Shown piece by piece: positions 1-9,453 of a DNA stretch of 64,000 bases. Origin of the DNA: Vogesella fluminis (GTDB lineage: Bacteria > Pseudomonadota > Gammaproteobacteria > Burkholderiales > Chromobacteriaceae); contig NZ_BMYP01000005.1 of assembly GCF_014652335.1 (NCBI RefSeq), positions 1 through 64,000 on the forward strand, given 5' to 3'. Numbering within the stretch: position 1 is the stretch's first letter; each line of letters begins with the position of its first letter. The notes under the pieces were generated by a model. That model was not told the origin of the DNA, did not search any database, and saw only the letters and a list, made by a program, of their open reading frames with translations. The position numbers were made by a program, and so were the translations under genes.

Positions 1-168
1 GTCATTGCCATGGCATGCGCGTTTCTATGGCTACCAATGTGAAACGTCAACAGCCCCTAGCCCGTGGCAGGTTTTTTATGGCACTACGCATAACCATGGC
101 AAGCGTGCCGCCGGCAGCGCAACGCGTTACAATAACCGGCTACCAGTAACAGACGGACATACCGCAGC
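1..168. other. 5' edge region without a gene
   Basis: No convincing coding frame is visible before the carboxypeptidase start. Positions 41-60 read GAAACGTCAACAGCCCCTAG and match 27214-27233 at 18 of 20 bases, so this may be the edge of a dispersed repeat. I see no clear promoter or operator. Confidence 0.4.
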
Positions 169-1296
169 ATGAAAATCAGCAGCAATTTCGACGCCGGCAG
201 TATCGAGGTTATCGCGCTCAATAACTTTGAAGACATTCAGCTTCGCATCCGCAAAGATAATGCCTCCGATTTTGCCCAATGGTTTTACTTCCGGCTGCAG
301 GGTGCCGCCTACGAGCCGTGCAAGCTGCGCCTCCTCAACATCAAGGAAACCGCCTATCCCAAGGGCTGGGAAGACTACCAGGCGGTGGCGTCCTATGATC
401 GCGTCAACTGGTTCCGCGTACCGACCTACCTGGACGGCGACGATCTGGTGATCGAGCACGTACCGCTGGCTGGCAGCATCTACTACGCCTACTTCGAGCC
501 GTACTCGCACGAGCAGCACCTGAACCTGATCGGCATGGCGCAAAGCTCCGGCCTGAGCCAGGTGTCCGACCTCGGTTCGACGGTACAAGGGCGTGACATC
601 AACCTGCTGACCATCGGCCACGAGGTCGAGTCCGATCTCAAGATCTGGGTCATCGCCCGCCAGCACCCCGGCGAAACGATGGCAGAATGGTTTGTCGAAG
701 GCCTGCTCACCCGTCTGCTCGACACTCAGGACCCGACTTCGCGCGCGCTGCTGGATCGCGCCACCTTCTACGTGGTGCCGAACATGAACCCGGACGGCGC
801 CATTCTCGGCAACCTGCGCACCAACGCCACCGGCGCCAACCTGAACCGCGAATGGCTGAACCCGAGCCCGGAAACCAGCCCGGAAGTGTTTCATGTCCGC
901 AACAAGATGCTGGAAACCGGCGTGGACCTGTTCCTCGACATCCACGGCGACGAGGCGATTCCGTACGTGTTTGTCGCCGGCACCGAAGGCGTGCCCAGCT
1001 ACAACGAGCGCATCGCAGCACTGGAAACCGCATTCAAGCAGCAACTGCGTGTGGCATCGCCCGACTTCCAGGACGAGCACGGCTACGACAAGGATGCCCC
1101 CGGTGCGGCCAACCTTGCGATGGCGACCGCCTGGGTCGGCAACCAGTTCAACTGCCTGGCCTACACTCTGGAAATGCCGTTCAAGGACAATGACAACCTG
1201 CCGGACGACGACTTCGGCTGGAATGGCCAGCGCAGCCTGCGTCTTGGCGAAGCCAGCCTGAGCGCCATTTACGGCGTACTGAAAGACCTGCGCTGA
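169..1296 (+). CDS. M14-family cytosolic-type zinc carboxypeptidase
   Basis: A 375-residue metallocarboxypeptidase of the cytosolic carboxypeptidase (CCP) branch of family M14. There is no signal peptide, so it probably acts in the cytoplasm. An N-terminal beta domain (about residues 1-115) precedes the catalytic domain. The zinc ligands are visible as HPGE (H166, E169) and LDIHG (H259). The substrate-binding stretch NMNPDG...GANLNRE lies at about 205-229, and the likely catalytic Glu is in TLEMPF (E335). Bacterial homologues are known structurally, but their substrate is not settled, so none is named here. It stands alone and converges on the next gene across a strong bidirectional terminator. 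Confidence 0.85.
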   Translation: MKISSNFDAGSIEVIALNNFEDIQLRIRKDNASDFAQWFYFRLQGAAYEPCKLRLLNIKETAYPKGWEDYQAVASYDRVNWFRVPTYLDGDDLVIEHVPLAGSIYYAYFEPYSHEQHLNLIGMAQSSGLSQVSDLGSTVQGRDINLLTIGHEVESDLKIWVIARQHPGETMAEWFVEGLLTRLLDTQDPTSRALLDRATFYVVPNMNPDGAILGNLRTNATGANLNREWLNPSPETSPEVFHVRNKMLETGVDLFLDIHGDEAIPYVFVAGTEGVPSYNERIAALETAFKQQLRVASPDFQDEHGYDKDAPGAANLAMATAWVGNQFNCLAYTLEMPFKDNDNLPDDDFGWNGQRSLRLGEASLSAIYGVLKDLR

Positions 1297-1309
1297 AGTG
1301 ATACAGCAC

Positions 1310-1359
1310 GCAACAATGAAAAAAGCCACGATCTGCATCGTGGCTTTTTTCATTGTTGC
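1310..1359. terminator. Bidirectional rho-independent terminator
   Basis: A perfect inverted repeat with 23-bp arms (1310-1332 and 1337-1359) around a CTGC loop. The A-run on the left and T-run on the right let it work on both strands. It sits between the convergent carboxypeptidase and PilZ-like genes. Confidence 0.9.
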
Positions 1360-1374
1360 ATCATTAATTGCAAA

Positions 1375-3051
1375 TTACAGCTGTGCGACTAGCTCGATCT
1401 CCACCTGACACCAGTCGGCACCCTTTTCCAGCACCCGCCCCAGCGCCACCAGAAACCCCTTGTTCTTGGCAAACATTTGCAGCCTCTTGCCGTGCACATA
1501 GCTGGATAACGGAATCAGCAGGGTATTGGTCTTCCCCCCCCTTTTTGTCACCGAGGCAAACAGGGCAATTTCTCCCTGATTCCAAACCATGCCAGCCGGC
1601 AGGGTTGCAGCCGCATTCCTGCCATCCTCCGACTTGGTATATGCTGCCACAGGGCGCGAACTCAGCAGCTGCAAACCCAGGTACATGCGCCCCTTCTCCT
1701 CCCGCTTGATGCGGCGCACGATACTCAGGCTCCATGCCTGCTGCCCCGCTTCGCGCGTCGCCAGCAACGTCCCCAGTGACAGCCAGTCTGCCCCCGCTGC
1801 CGGCAAAGACACCCCGAGGCCACTCTCGCTCTGGTTCTCGATATCCCACAGCTGCAAATCGGCACTGGTAGCAATCTTGATCACATCATTCTGAAGCACG
1901 TTCCGCTCACGCCGACGGCCGGTCAGGAACCCGTAAATGCGTATCTCGGTAACATCTCCCGCACTGACTGCCGGACCTTCCCTGCGATTATCTTGCACCA
2001 GGGATTCTTCATGCTCGCGCACCAGACGGTGCACGCCACTTAGCAAGCGGCCAACCTCCAGCTGCTTGCTGACCACAGGTACCCGCTCCGCGCGCTCGAA
2101 GCGGAACGGCTTGACCGCCCACTCCCGCACCAGGAACCTCAGCAAGGCCGGGTCAACACCCTGGCTAAAACGCTCACGCAATGCTTGCGGTGTCGCACCA
2201 CTGTCATACACCACCAGCCAGGCATTCAGTTGATCAACCAGCTCTGCAGTAGACCAGACTCGCACACCCTGTAATTGCGGCACATTGTGCGCACGGCTTG
2301 GAGGTGCCGCATGCTGGATATTGATGATGAAGCTGCTTTCCCCGGATAGATCGCGGGACAAGGTCATGCGATTGGACAGCATCAAGACTAGCTGATACGC
2401 AAGGTGAGTCTGGCGGGCAGTCAGATTACCGCTATTGAGCGACGAGGTCATCAGCAATGCCAGATACAGGTCGTGAATGGTTGTGGGCGCCTCGCCGGGA
2501 AACAGCTGCAATGGCACCGCATCAATGGCATTCTCTTCCGCGTAGCGAAATAACTGGTTGACATTACTCCACATCACCTCATCCAATGAGGCATGGCGGT
2601 AATAATGCCAGAGTGCGTTCTCGGTGAGGTAAAACAGCATCTTGCCGATTACTAGCGGCAACAGTCGCCGCATCTGCGGTGCATCCTCCCCGTCAGCATC
2701 GAAAGTCATGAAGCGCTGGAAAGCGTCCACCATCTGACGACCATATGAGCGGATCTGCGCCCGCTGCTGCCGCTCCATGGCGGGGAGTAATTTGGAACCC
2801 AGGTACTGGGCGCATAATTGCTGGTGCGTGGCATGCCCCAGCCGGTCCAGCTCGACAAGAGCCTCCAGCATGGCAACCGTCGGATTTTCTATCTCCTGAT
2901 TGAACTGCAACAGCAGCCCGGTAATCTGGTCATGACTACCGGAGGCAAACTCCCGCAGGGTTGTGCCATACCACTCGGTTACCGACTTGACATCATCAAG
3001 CGGATGGGTTTTGCGCTTATCGCCAAACAAGAAAAAATCCAGTTTTGCCAT
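1375..3051 (-). CDS. PilZ-like C-terminal domain protein, function unknown
   Basis: A 558-residue cytoplasmic protein with no signal peptide or obvious membrane segment. Residues 1-330 look all-helical and match no domain I recognise. Near the C-terminus an RRRER stretch is followed about 20-30 residues later by DIENQSESGLG, which resembles the RxxxR...D/NxSxxG signature of PilZ c-di-GMP-binding domains. The spacing is imperfect, so binding is a hypothesis. I chose the ATG reading MAKLDFFLFG over a GTG seven codons upstream because the protein homology-like start begins there. The gene is monocistronic, and its 3' end lies against the shared terminator at 1310-1359. Confidence 0.6.
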   Translation of the reverse strand: MAKLDFFLFGDKRKTHPLDDVKSVTEWYGTTLREFASGSHDQITGLLLQFNQEIENPTVAMLEALVELDRLGHATHQQLCAQYLGSKLLPAMERQQRAQIRSYGRQMVDAFQRFMTFDADGEDAPQMRRLLPLVIGKMLFYLTENALWHYYRHASLDEVMWSNVNQLFRYAEENAIDAVPLQLFPGEAPTTIHDLYLALLMTSSLNSGNLTARQTHLAYQLVLMLSNRMTLSRDLSGESSFIINIQHAAPPSRAHNVPQLQGVRVWSTAELVDQLNAWLVVYDSGATPQALRERFSQGVDPALLRFLVREWAVKPFRFERAERVPVVSKQLEVGRLLSGVHRLVREHEESLVQDNRREGPAVSAGDVTEIRIYGFLTGRRRERNVLQNDVIKIATSADLQLWDIENQSESGLGVSLPAAGADWLSLGTLLATREAGQQAWSLSIVRRIKREEKGRMYLGLQLLSSRPVAAYTKSEDGRNAAATLPAGMVWNQGEIALFASVTKRGGKTNTLLIPLSSYVHGKRLQMFAKNKGFLVALGRVLEKGADWCQVEIELVAQL

Positions 3052-3138
3052 GACCTTAACCGAAGTGGGCACTCATACAATCAAGCAATGCTCTCGACAC
3101 CGGCACATTTTATAATGAATCCGGAATGAATGGCTGCA

Positions 3139-3166
3139 AAAAAAACGCCGTGCTTGTACACGGCGC
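3139..3166 (-). terminator. Terminator of the H-NS-like gene
   Basis: The inverted repeat CGCCGTG/CACGGCG (3146-3152 and 3159-3165) is followed on the minus strand by a run of eight T. It lies 22 bp past the H-NS-like stop codon. Confidence 0.85.
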
Positions 3167-3187
3167 TTTCATGCAAAAATGCATCAC

Positions 3188-3505
3188 TTATACACGCAAA
3201 CTGTCCAGATCGATGCCGGAATCCAGCAATGCAACAACCCACAATGGCTTGCGACCGCGACCAGTCCACGTCAGCGACTCATCATCCGGATGACGGTATT
3301 TGACTTCTACCGGTTTGCGCCCTGCTGTAACTGCCGATACTTTATTGCCGAGCACATCTTCGACGCTGAAGCCATAGGCCTTGGCAATTTCAAGAATCTG
3401 CTTTTTGGCTTTTGCTTTTTCCTCTACCTCACGGCGTCGAACCTCAACATCAACGTCATTTTTCAGCTGCAGCAGTGCAGCAAAATCCAGTGCGCTCAAA
3501 TCCAT
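3188..3505 (-). CDS. H-NS histone-like DNA-binding protein
   Basis: A 105-residue protein of the H-NS family, a nucleoid-associated silencer that prefers AT-rich DNA. The N-terminal half (about 1-60) is helical and charged, as expected for the oligomerisation domain. The C-terminal half carries the DNA-binding core WTGRGRKPLWV at about residues 80-90, with the GRGRKP hook of betaproteobacterial H-NS proteins. The upstream region 3506-3603 is AT-rich, unlike the surroundings, which suits an autoregulated hns-type promoter. The gene has its own terminator. Which paralogue this is cannot be told from the window. Confidence 0.9.
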   Translation of the reverse strand: MDLSALDFAALLQLKNDVDVEVRRREVEEKAKAKKQILEIAKAYGFSVEDVLGNKVSAVTAGRKPVEVKYRHPDDESLTWTGRGRKPLWVVALLDSGIDLDSLRV

Positions 3506-3603
3506 TTAAAACCCCCTTCAATAAACAAAGCCAGCCTGAATATACCGAAATTAGATGACCAGCCGCCAAACGTCAAGCATTATATAAAACAATATAATTA
3601 CTT

Positions 3604-4605
3604 TTATTGCATATCAGGGATCGCATATGGCAGTTCCTGTCGCAATAATAACGACCGGAGATCTCCTGCAAGATAAGGCTGCCCGCCCCAGCCTGATATT
3701 TGCATTACCACCAATGCCAGATATTTCCCTGCCGCCACCGGCACACTTAACATCACTTTTCCGATAGTCTGCTCACCAGTAGCCACGGTTTGCACATCCA
3801 TGCCGGCAGTACAGTTAGTACTGCTTATCTCCACCATGAACATACGGCGTTTCACTTTGCCCAGATATTGGGTGCGCGCCACAATCTCCTGTCCCGGGTA
3901 GCATCCTTTACGGAAACTGATACCTCCGATCAGGTCCAGATTGGCCATCTGTGGTATGAATGCCTCGTAGGTTGCCCTTGACACCCAGGGAATGCCGGCA
4001 CGAATGAAGAAGATATCAAACAGCTTGCTGGGCAGCAATTTGCCGGCAAATGCCGGCAATATGGCATCTTTTTCCGCACTCAGGCAGAAAATACGGATTT
4101 GAGTGCCAATCGATACAACCGCATGCTCTGCAGTGCCCGCCAGGGTCGGCTCAAAAACTGCCAGGCCAGTTTCTGGCGCAGCCAGATATTCACCGGCAAT
4201 CACACTGTCGGCCACTTCGATTTTCACCTTGGCCCGCAGTACGAACATGGAAAGGCGACGACGGAACGTTTCGGCAATATCTTTTCGCAACAGCAGGAAA
4301 AATTTCTGTTCCAAGCGCCATAGCAAAAAGCTGGCCTGCATCCGGCCTTTGGCATTGGAATAACTACTCCATTGCGCCACCGTGCCATCCAGCAGTTTTA
4401 CATCGGAAGAGAATTGCCCCTGCAGGAACGATTCAGCATCGTCGCCATGTACTGTCAGCAACACGAACTGGGTGAGTATGGCATGCCCATCCTGCCCGAA
4501 TGGCAGCACCCCCTGGCTATCACTATTGGTCAATACCACATCACCCTCGGCATCAAGCATGGCACCATGCCGAGTCAAATAAGCCGACACTTGCGACTGG
4601 TTCAT
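3604..4605 (-). CDS. ygfZ: YgfZ/GcvT-like folate-binding protein (Fe-S cluster maintenance)
   Basis: A 333-residue member of the YgfZ family, which is related to the glycine cleavage T protein. In other bacteria it uses folate to support Fe-S enzymes such as MiaB. The diagnostic motif KGCYPGQE, with its conserved Cys, is followed by IVARTQYLGKVKRR. I chose the ATG at 4605 because AAAGGA lies about 7 bases upstream. Longer starts lie in the spacer shared with the divergent DMT gene. Confidence 0.9.
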   Translation of the reverse strand: MNQSQVSAYLTRHGAMLDAEGDVVLTNSDSQGVLPFGQDGHAILTQFVLLTVHGDDAESFLQGQFSSDVKLLDGTVAQWSSYSNAKGRMQASFLLWRLEQKFFLLLRKDIAETFRRRLSMFVLRAKVKIEVADSVIAGEYLAAPETGLAVFEPTLAGTAEHAVVSIGTQIRIFCLSAEKDAILPAFAGKLLPSKLFDIFFIRAGIPWVSRATYEAFIPQMANLDLIGGISFRKGCYPGQEIVARTQYLGKVKRRMFMVEISSTNCTAGMDVQTVATGEQTIGKVMLSVPVAAGKYLALVVMQISGWGGQPYLAGDLRSLLLRQELPYAIPDMQ

Positions 4606-4698
4606 TACTGTTCCTTTCTGAATTACGGGCTTCATTACGCCTCGCAAAAGCTCGCCGGCCGGCTATTCACCCCACACCGGCCACGCTATGATCTACGA

Positions 4699-5532
4699 AT
4701 GAAAAAATTCACCTTGCTGCCGGCATTGCTTGCTATTTTACTGTGGTCCTCGCTGGCTGCGTTAGGTACCTTTACCCAGCGCCTGCCACCATTCCAGGTC
4801 ACTGCCGTGGCACTTTTCATCGGCAGCCTACTCGCCATTCACCGCATCCGCGACTGGAAAGTGGCACCGCACACCCTGCTGATTGGCGTCGCCGGTATCT
4901 TCGGCTATCACTGCCTGTTGTTTACCGCCTTTCGCACTGCTCCGGCACTGGAAGCCAATCTGTTGAATTACCTGTGGCCGTTACTGATTGTCGTGCTGAG
5001 CCCGCTGTTCGGGCTGGGCAAATTGACCATGCGCCATATCATGGCCGCTGCCGTCGGCTTTTCCGGTGCCGTATTGATTGTCAGCAAGGGCAGATTCGAC
5101 TTTGCCGACAGCTTGCCAATCGGCTACCTGTTCGCGATCACCGCAGCCTTCACTTGGTCCAGCTACAGCCTGGCAACCTGCAAACTGCCGCCATTTCCCA
5201 ATGCAGCGGTCGGCGGCTTCTGCCTGCTTTCCAGCCTGCTTGCCGCACTCTGCCACTGGCTGTTCGAGCCGGCGACCATTCCCGACAACGAGGAATGGCT
5301 GGCTCTGCTGCTGATGGGGATCGGACCGCTGGGCGCATCATTCTTCCTGTGGGACAAGGCGATGAAGGGGGGCGACCCGAAGCAGATCGGCGCCCTGTCC
5401 TATCTCACACCCTTATTGTCCACCCTGATTCTGGCCATTAGCGGATTGGGAGAGCTGAATACCATCACCTGGACTGCCGGCACCTTGATCCTGATCGGTG
5501 CAGCCATCGGCTCGCTGAGCCGCGGGCGTTGA
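4699..5532 (+). CDS. EamA/DMT-superfamily membrane exporter
   Basis: A 277-residue inner-membrane protein with about ten hydrophobic segments, in two EamA repeats of about 130 residues each. The first segment begins right at the N-terminus (KKFTLLPALLAILLWSS). The family exports amino acids and other metabolites, and the overall character is closest to YddG-like aromatic amino acid exporters, but the substrate cannot be read from sequence. The start is the ATG before KKFTLL. The same frame stays open upstream, but that stretch is antisense to ygfZ and is not membrane-like. The gene is divergent from ygfZ. Confidence 0.8.
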   Translation: MKKFTLLPALLAILLWSSLAALGTFTQRLPPFQVTAVALFIGSLLAIHRIRDWKVAPHTLLIGVAGIFGYHCLLFTAFRTAPALEANLLNYLWPLLIVVLSPLFGLGKLTMRHIMAAAVGFSGAVLIVSKGRFDFADSLPIGYLFAITAAFTWSSYSLATCKLPPFPNAAVGGFCLLSSLLAALCHWLFEPATIPDNEEWLALLLMGIGPLGASFFLWDKAMKGGDPKQIGALSYLTPLLSTLILAISGLGELNTITWTAGTLILIGAAIGSLSRGR

Positions 5533-5666
5533 CACCCGGCACCAGGATCCCGCCGGCAGCGCACACCGCCATACCCGAACCTGATGCACAGACAACAACT
5601 CAGGCGAAACCAGATAAGACCAATGACATGGCATGTCAGGAGGTCGGAACAACGGCCGCCTCCATT

Positions 5667-6143
5667 CTAGATGGTTGGATGCAGATAAAACACCGAAGAC
5701 GCAACAGGGTTATTGTGACACTTGCGATATGCATGGCGGGCACCACGCATCGCTGAGAGCGTGGCATAGGAAAAACGGGTGGAAGCAAAGTGCTGGATCT
5801 GGCGGGAGGCTCGCGAAGCAATCAGATAGCCGGCAAAGCCGAGGTCCAGGTGCATGGTACAGGGCGTAGCGGATAGCGCCGGCGATTGCTGCAACCATAC
5901 CCTCTGCTGGTCGCCAAACCAGCGCTCCAGCACCAGCAGCAATTCATGCTGCGCATCAGCCGAAGCCTGCATCACAGAGGCTCCCGACATCATCGGTGCA
6001 TCCAGCTGTCCGATCAGTTCCTGCTCATCCGCCACGGGCAGCGATAACCGGCACCAGCTATGCCAGCAATCAGCCTGTGCGGCCAACATACGCTGCTGGC
6101 TGGTCTGTACCGCGTCGAGATACTGCTGGAAAACCGTTGCCAT
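5667..6143 (-). CDS. Hypothetical protein, 158 aa
   Basis: I do not recognise a family. The N-terminus (MATVFQQYLDAVQTSQQRML) and the body are Gln-, Ala- and Leu-rich and likely helical, loosely like phasin-type proteins, but no diagnostic motif is present. There is no signal peptide or membrane span. A GGAGG Shine-Dalgarno sits 6 bases before the ATG, which supports translation. It lies downstream of the LysR gene on the same strand with a 30-bp gap, so the two could be co-transcribed. Confidence 0.55.
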   Translation of the reverse strand: MATVFQQYLDAVQTSQQRMLAAQADCWHSWCRLSLPVADEQELIGQLDAPMMSGASVMQASADAQHELLLVLERWFGDQQRVWLQQSPALSATPCTMHLDLGFAGYLIASRASRQIQHFASTRFSYATLSAMRGARHAYRKCHNNPVASSVFYLHPTI

Positions 6144-6173
6144 GGCATGCCTCCGGATAAGGTAAGACGATAT

Positions 6174-7070
6174 TCAGACAGTAAGGTCACCACCCAGCCC
6201 CCACACCGGTCGCAAGCCGGCAATCAGTGCCCGCAGGACAGGATCCTCCGCCCTGTCGGCAGGGTAAACAAATTGTAACTCGGCCATTTTCACGATCTCC
6301 GGCACCAGATCGACCACACCGCACTCGGCAGCATGGAGCGCATCCTCTTCGCGCAGCAAGGCAAGTCCGATGCCGGCCTGCACCAGCTCGGCCGCAGTGA
6401 ACAGGTTGTCGCACTCCGAAACTTTCTTTGGTGCGATGTTTAGCTCCCGCCACAACTCGGACACGATCTTCGACAGGCTGGAAAACTGGGAAATGCCGAC
6501 CCACGGCAAGCGACCCAGCTCCTTGGGGTTGGCCGCATTGATCCGTGCCAGCCAGCCCTTGGGCATCACGATGCGCAGACGCAACTGGGCCAACAGCAGG
6601 GTATGAACGTTGACGTAGGGGTTCTTGCCCAGATAGAAACCGGCGTCCAGCTCCTTCTTGCGCACCGCATTGAGCACATCGCCGGTAACCCCCTGATGCA
6701 GGCACACCTCCAGCAAAGGAAAGCGTTCGGCCAGCCCGGCCACCCAGGGGCCGACCCGCAACACGTTCGGGGTTAACGTAATACCGATCTGCACCTTGCC
6801 CGTCAGTGGTCCCTTCAGACTGCGGGCATGATCAAGCAGCTGTCGCGCGGACGCCAGTATGTCCTGGGCACGAGGCAGTAGCTCCTGCCCTGCCAACGTC
6901 AACATCACCCCCCCTGCCGTACGCTCAAATAAAGGCATCCCTACCTCTTCTTCGATGGCCTTGATCTGTGCCGTTACCGCCGGCTGTGACAAGTGAAGAA
7001 GCTCGGCGGCCTGCGTCAGATGGCCTTGCTGAGCCACCGTAACAAAGGTGCGCAGTTGGTAGATTTCCAT
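6174..7070 (-). CDS. LysR-family transcriptional regulator
   Basis: A 298-residue LysR-type regulator. The N-terminal winged helix-turn-helix (MEIYQLRTFVTVAQQGHLTQ..., about residues 1-65) is followed by the periplasmic-binding-like effector domain (about 90-295). I chose the ATG at 7070. A TTG three codons upstream is only 2 bases from the AGGAG and is unlikely. The gene is divergent from yjcH-actP-acs across a 319-bp spacer, so control of acetate uptake and activation is a reasonable guess. The effector is unknown. The leader strand also carries one copy of the recurrent GTTGGCCGCA motif, inside the effector domain (at about 6529). Confidence 0.85.
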   Translation of the reverse strand: MEIYQLRTFVTVAQQGHLTQAAELLHLSQPAVTAQIKAIEEEVGMPLFERTAGGVMLTLAGQELLPRAQDILASARQLLDHARSLKGPLTGKVQIGITLTPNVLRVGPWVAGLAERFPLLEVCLHQGVTGDVLNAVRKKELDAGFYLGKNPYVNVHTLLLAQLRLRIVMPKGWLARINAANPKELGRLPWVGISQFSSLSKIVSELWRELNIAPKKVSECDNLFTAAELVQAGIGLALLREEDALHAAECGVVDLVPEIVKMAELQFVYPADRAEDPVLRALIAGLRPVWGLGGDLTV

Positions 7071-7389
7071 GCTGGACAACTCTCCTGATCGGCCGGGGGT
7101 GTGCCACTTTATGCATCGTGAACACAGATTTCAGGTCATTTTGTACAAGTTCCCCGCCACCCTACAAGGCATACACACAAAAAGCTGGATAACGATTGCT
7201 GATGCCGGCCATCAATAAAGTAAATACTCGACCGCAAGTAACTAATAAAAAAGAAAAATCATCAAAAAACACCGTGGCGTTAATTCCTGCTATCAGAAAA
7301 AACGATTAGCCACATCGACAAAGCGACTTTTAGATTGCAAAGACACGCGAACCGCACCTGCGGCCAGCGAGAAACGGGAGGAGACAACG
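7071..7389. promoter_or_regulatory. Divergent control region, LysR gene / yjcH-actP-acs
   Basis: A 319-bp spacer with no gene. Its right half (about 7190-7310) is A/T-rich against a GC-rich background, as expected for promoters. I see no promoter I would stake a position on. The stretch around 7272-7292 looks like a sigma-54 site, but its GG-GC spacing is one base too long. GGGAGGAG immediately before 7390 is the Shine-Dalgarno of yjcH. Confidence 0.45.
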
Positions 7390-7698
7390 ATGAATGAAGA
7401 TATCCTTACACGGGTACAAAGCAACCCCAAATTCAAAGAGCTTGTTCACAAGCGGACCCGCCTTGGCTGGCAGCTGAGTATCCTGATGCTGGCTATCTAC
7501 TACGGCTTTATCCTGGTGCTGGCCTTCGCCCCCAATGTGCTTGGAGCCTCCCTGTCGGGCGGAACCACCACGGTTGGCATTCCGGTTGGCATTCTCATCA
7601 TCATCTCGGCATTCGTCCTGACCGGCATCTACGTGCGCAAGGCCAATACCGAGTTTGACCAACTGAACCAACAAATCGTCGAGGATGCCAAACAATGA
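7390..7698 (+). CDS. yjcH: DUF485 small membrane protein YjcH
   Basis: A 102-residue inner-membrane protein of the DUF485 family with two membrane helices (about 27-48 and 62-83) and a charged C-terminus. The family is encoded next to acetate permease genes and is thought to assist ActP, though its role is not well defined. A strong GGGAGGAG Shine-Dalgarno precedes the ATG. It is the first gene of yjcH-actP-acs, and its stop codon overlaps the actP start by 4 bases (ATGA), indicating translational coupling. Confidence 0.93.
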   Translation: MNEDILTRVQSNPKFKELVHKRTRLGWQLSILMLAIYYGFILVLAFAPNVLGASLSGGTTTVGIPVGILIIISAFVLTGIYVRKANTEFDQLNQQIVEDAKQ

Positions 7699-9374
7699 AA
7701 AGCTGGATGAAAACCCTCTGCGCCACCGCACTGGCCGGCCTGCCAACTCTGGCACTGGCCGCCGGCGCCTTTGAAGGCGAAGTCACCAAGCAGGCGACCA
7801 ACTGGTCCGCCATCATCATGTTCTTCCTGTTTGTCGCGTTCACCATGGGCATTACCTACTGGGCCTCGCGACGCACCCGCTCCGCCAGTGACTTCTACAC
7901 CGCGGGTGGCGGTATTACCGGTTTCCAGAACGGTCTGGCGATTGCCGGTGACTACATGTCCGCCGCGTCCTTCCTCGGCATCTCGGCGATGGTGTTCGAC
8001 AAGGGCTTTGATGGTCTGATCTACTCCATCGGCTTTCTGGTCGGCTGGCCGGTGATCCTGTTCCTGGTTGCCGAACGCCTGCGCAACCTCGGCAAGTTCA
8101 CCTTTGCCGACGTCGCCTCCTACCGCCTGCAGCAAACTCCGGTGCGCACCTTCGCCGCTACCGGCACGCTGGTAGTAGTGGCGCTGTACCTGATTGCGCA
8201 GATGGTCGGTGCCGGCAAGCTGATCCAGCTGCTGTTCGGCATGAACTACTCCTCCGCGGTGATTCTGGTTGGTGTGTTGATGGTGCTGTATGTGACCTTC
8301 GGCGGCATGCTGGCTACCACCTGGGTACAGATCATCAAGGCCGTCATCCTGCTTGGCGGTGCCAGCTTCATGGCATTCATGGTATTGGCCACCGTCGGCT
8401 TCAGCCCGGAAATGATGTTCCAGAAGGCAGTAGCCATTCACGCCAAGGGTATTTCCATCATGTCCCCGAGCAAGGCCGATCCGATCGACTCCATCTCGCT
8501 GGGCCTCGCCCTGATGTTCGGTACCGCCGGTCTGCCGCACATCCTGATGCGCTTCTTCACTGTGTCCGATGCCAAGGAGGCCCGCAAGTCGGTGTTCTTC
8601 GCCACCGGTTTCATCGGCTACTTCTACATCCTGACCTTCATCATCGGCTTTGGCGCAATCATGCTGCTGCTGAACCAGCCAACCATGATGGAAACCGTGG
8701 TCAAGAACGGCAAGGAAGTGACCCAGCTGATTGGCGGCAGCAACATGGCGGCGATCCATCTGGCCAACGCGGTTGGTGGTGACCTGTTCCTCGGCTTCAT
8801 TTCGGCAGTGGCCTTTGCCACCATCCTGGCGGTGGTTGCCGGTCTAGCCCTGTCCGGTGCCTCGGCTGTGTCGCATGACCTGTACGCCTCCGTGATCAAG
8901 AAGGGCAAGGCCAACGAAGCCGACGAAATCCGCGTTTCGAAAATCACCACCGTCGTGCTGGGTGTGGTCGCGATCCTGCTGGGCCTGCTGTTCGAAAAGC
9001 AGAACATCGCCTTCATGGTCGGCCTGGCCTTCTCGATCGCCGCTTCCGCCAACTTCCCGGTCCTGTTCCTGTCCATGTTCTGGAAAGGCCTGACCACCCG
9101 CGGTGCGGTAGTCGGCGGCTTCATCGGCCTGATCTCCGCGGTTGCCCTGATCGTGATGGGCCCGGCGGTATGGGTGGACGTGCTGAAGAACGAAACCGCA
9201 CTGTTCCCGTACAAGAACCCGGCGATCTTCTCGATCACCCTGGCCTTCGTCTTCACCTGGCTGATCTCGGTCCTGGACAAGTCCAAGTCCGCGGTTGAAG
9301 AAAAAGCCAAGTTCGAAGCACAGTTCGTACGCTCAATGACCGGTATCGGTGCCGCAGGTGCCTCCAAACACTAA
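7695..9374 (+). CDS. actP: Cation/acetate symporter ActP
   Basis: A 559-residue sodium:solute symporter that imports acetate and related short monocarboxylates. An N-terminal signal-like helix (residues 1-22) is followed by about 13 membrane segments. The SSS-family hallmarks [17 protein letters not shown] (about 55-70) and [16 protein letters not shown] (about 75-92) are clear. The length matches E. coli ActP. It is coupled to yjcH and followed after 79 bp by acs, so uptake and activation of acetate are encoded together. Confidence 0.95.
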   Translation: MKSWMKTLCATALAGLPTLALAAGAFEGEVTKQATNWSAIIMFFLFVAFTMGITYWASRRTRSASDFYTAGGGITGFQNGLAIAGDYMSAASFLGISAMVFDKGFDGLIYSIGFLVGWPVILFLVAERLRNLGKFTFADVASYRLQQTPVRTFAATGTLVVVALYLIAQMVGAGKLIQLLFGMNYSSAVILVGVLMVLYVTFGGMLATTWVQIIKAVILLGGASFMAFMVLATVGFSPEMMFQKAVAIHAKGISIMSPSKADPIDSISLGLALMFGTAGLPHILMRFFTVSDAKEARKSVFFATGFIGYFYILTFIIGFGAIMLLLNQPTMMETVVKNGKEVTQLIGGSNMAAIHLANAVGGDLFLGFISAVAFATILAVVAGLALSGASAVSHDLYASVIKKGKANEADEIRVSKITTVVLGVVAILLGLLFEKQNIAFMVGLAFSIAASANFPVLFLSMFWKGLTTRGAVVGGFIGLISAVALIVMGPAVWVDVLKNETALFPYKNPAIFSITLAFVFTWLISVLDKSKSAVEEKAKFEAQFVRSMTGIGAAGASKH

Positions 9375-9391
9375 GCGAGTCGTGTAAAAAT

Positions 9392-9415
9392 GGCCGCACC
9401 CGAACGGGTGCGGCC
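9392..9415 (+). terminator. Hairpin between actP and acs, possible attenuator
   Basis: GGCCGCACCCG and its complement (9392-9402, 9405-9415) form an 11-bp stem with an AA loop, but no T-run follows. It probably reduces readthrough or stabilises the upstream mRNA rather than acting as a full terminator. Confidence 0.5.
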
Positions 9416-9453
9416 AGTTGCTGCCCGCGAATCATGTTTGCAAGGAACGCTTC

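Noticed and set aside
7272..7292. A sigma-54-like TGGC...TGCT site upstream of yjcH
   Set aside because: The GG-to-GC distance is 11 bases instead of the required 10, and there is no upstream activator site I can name.
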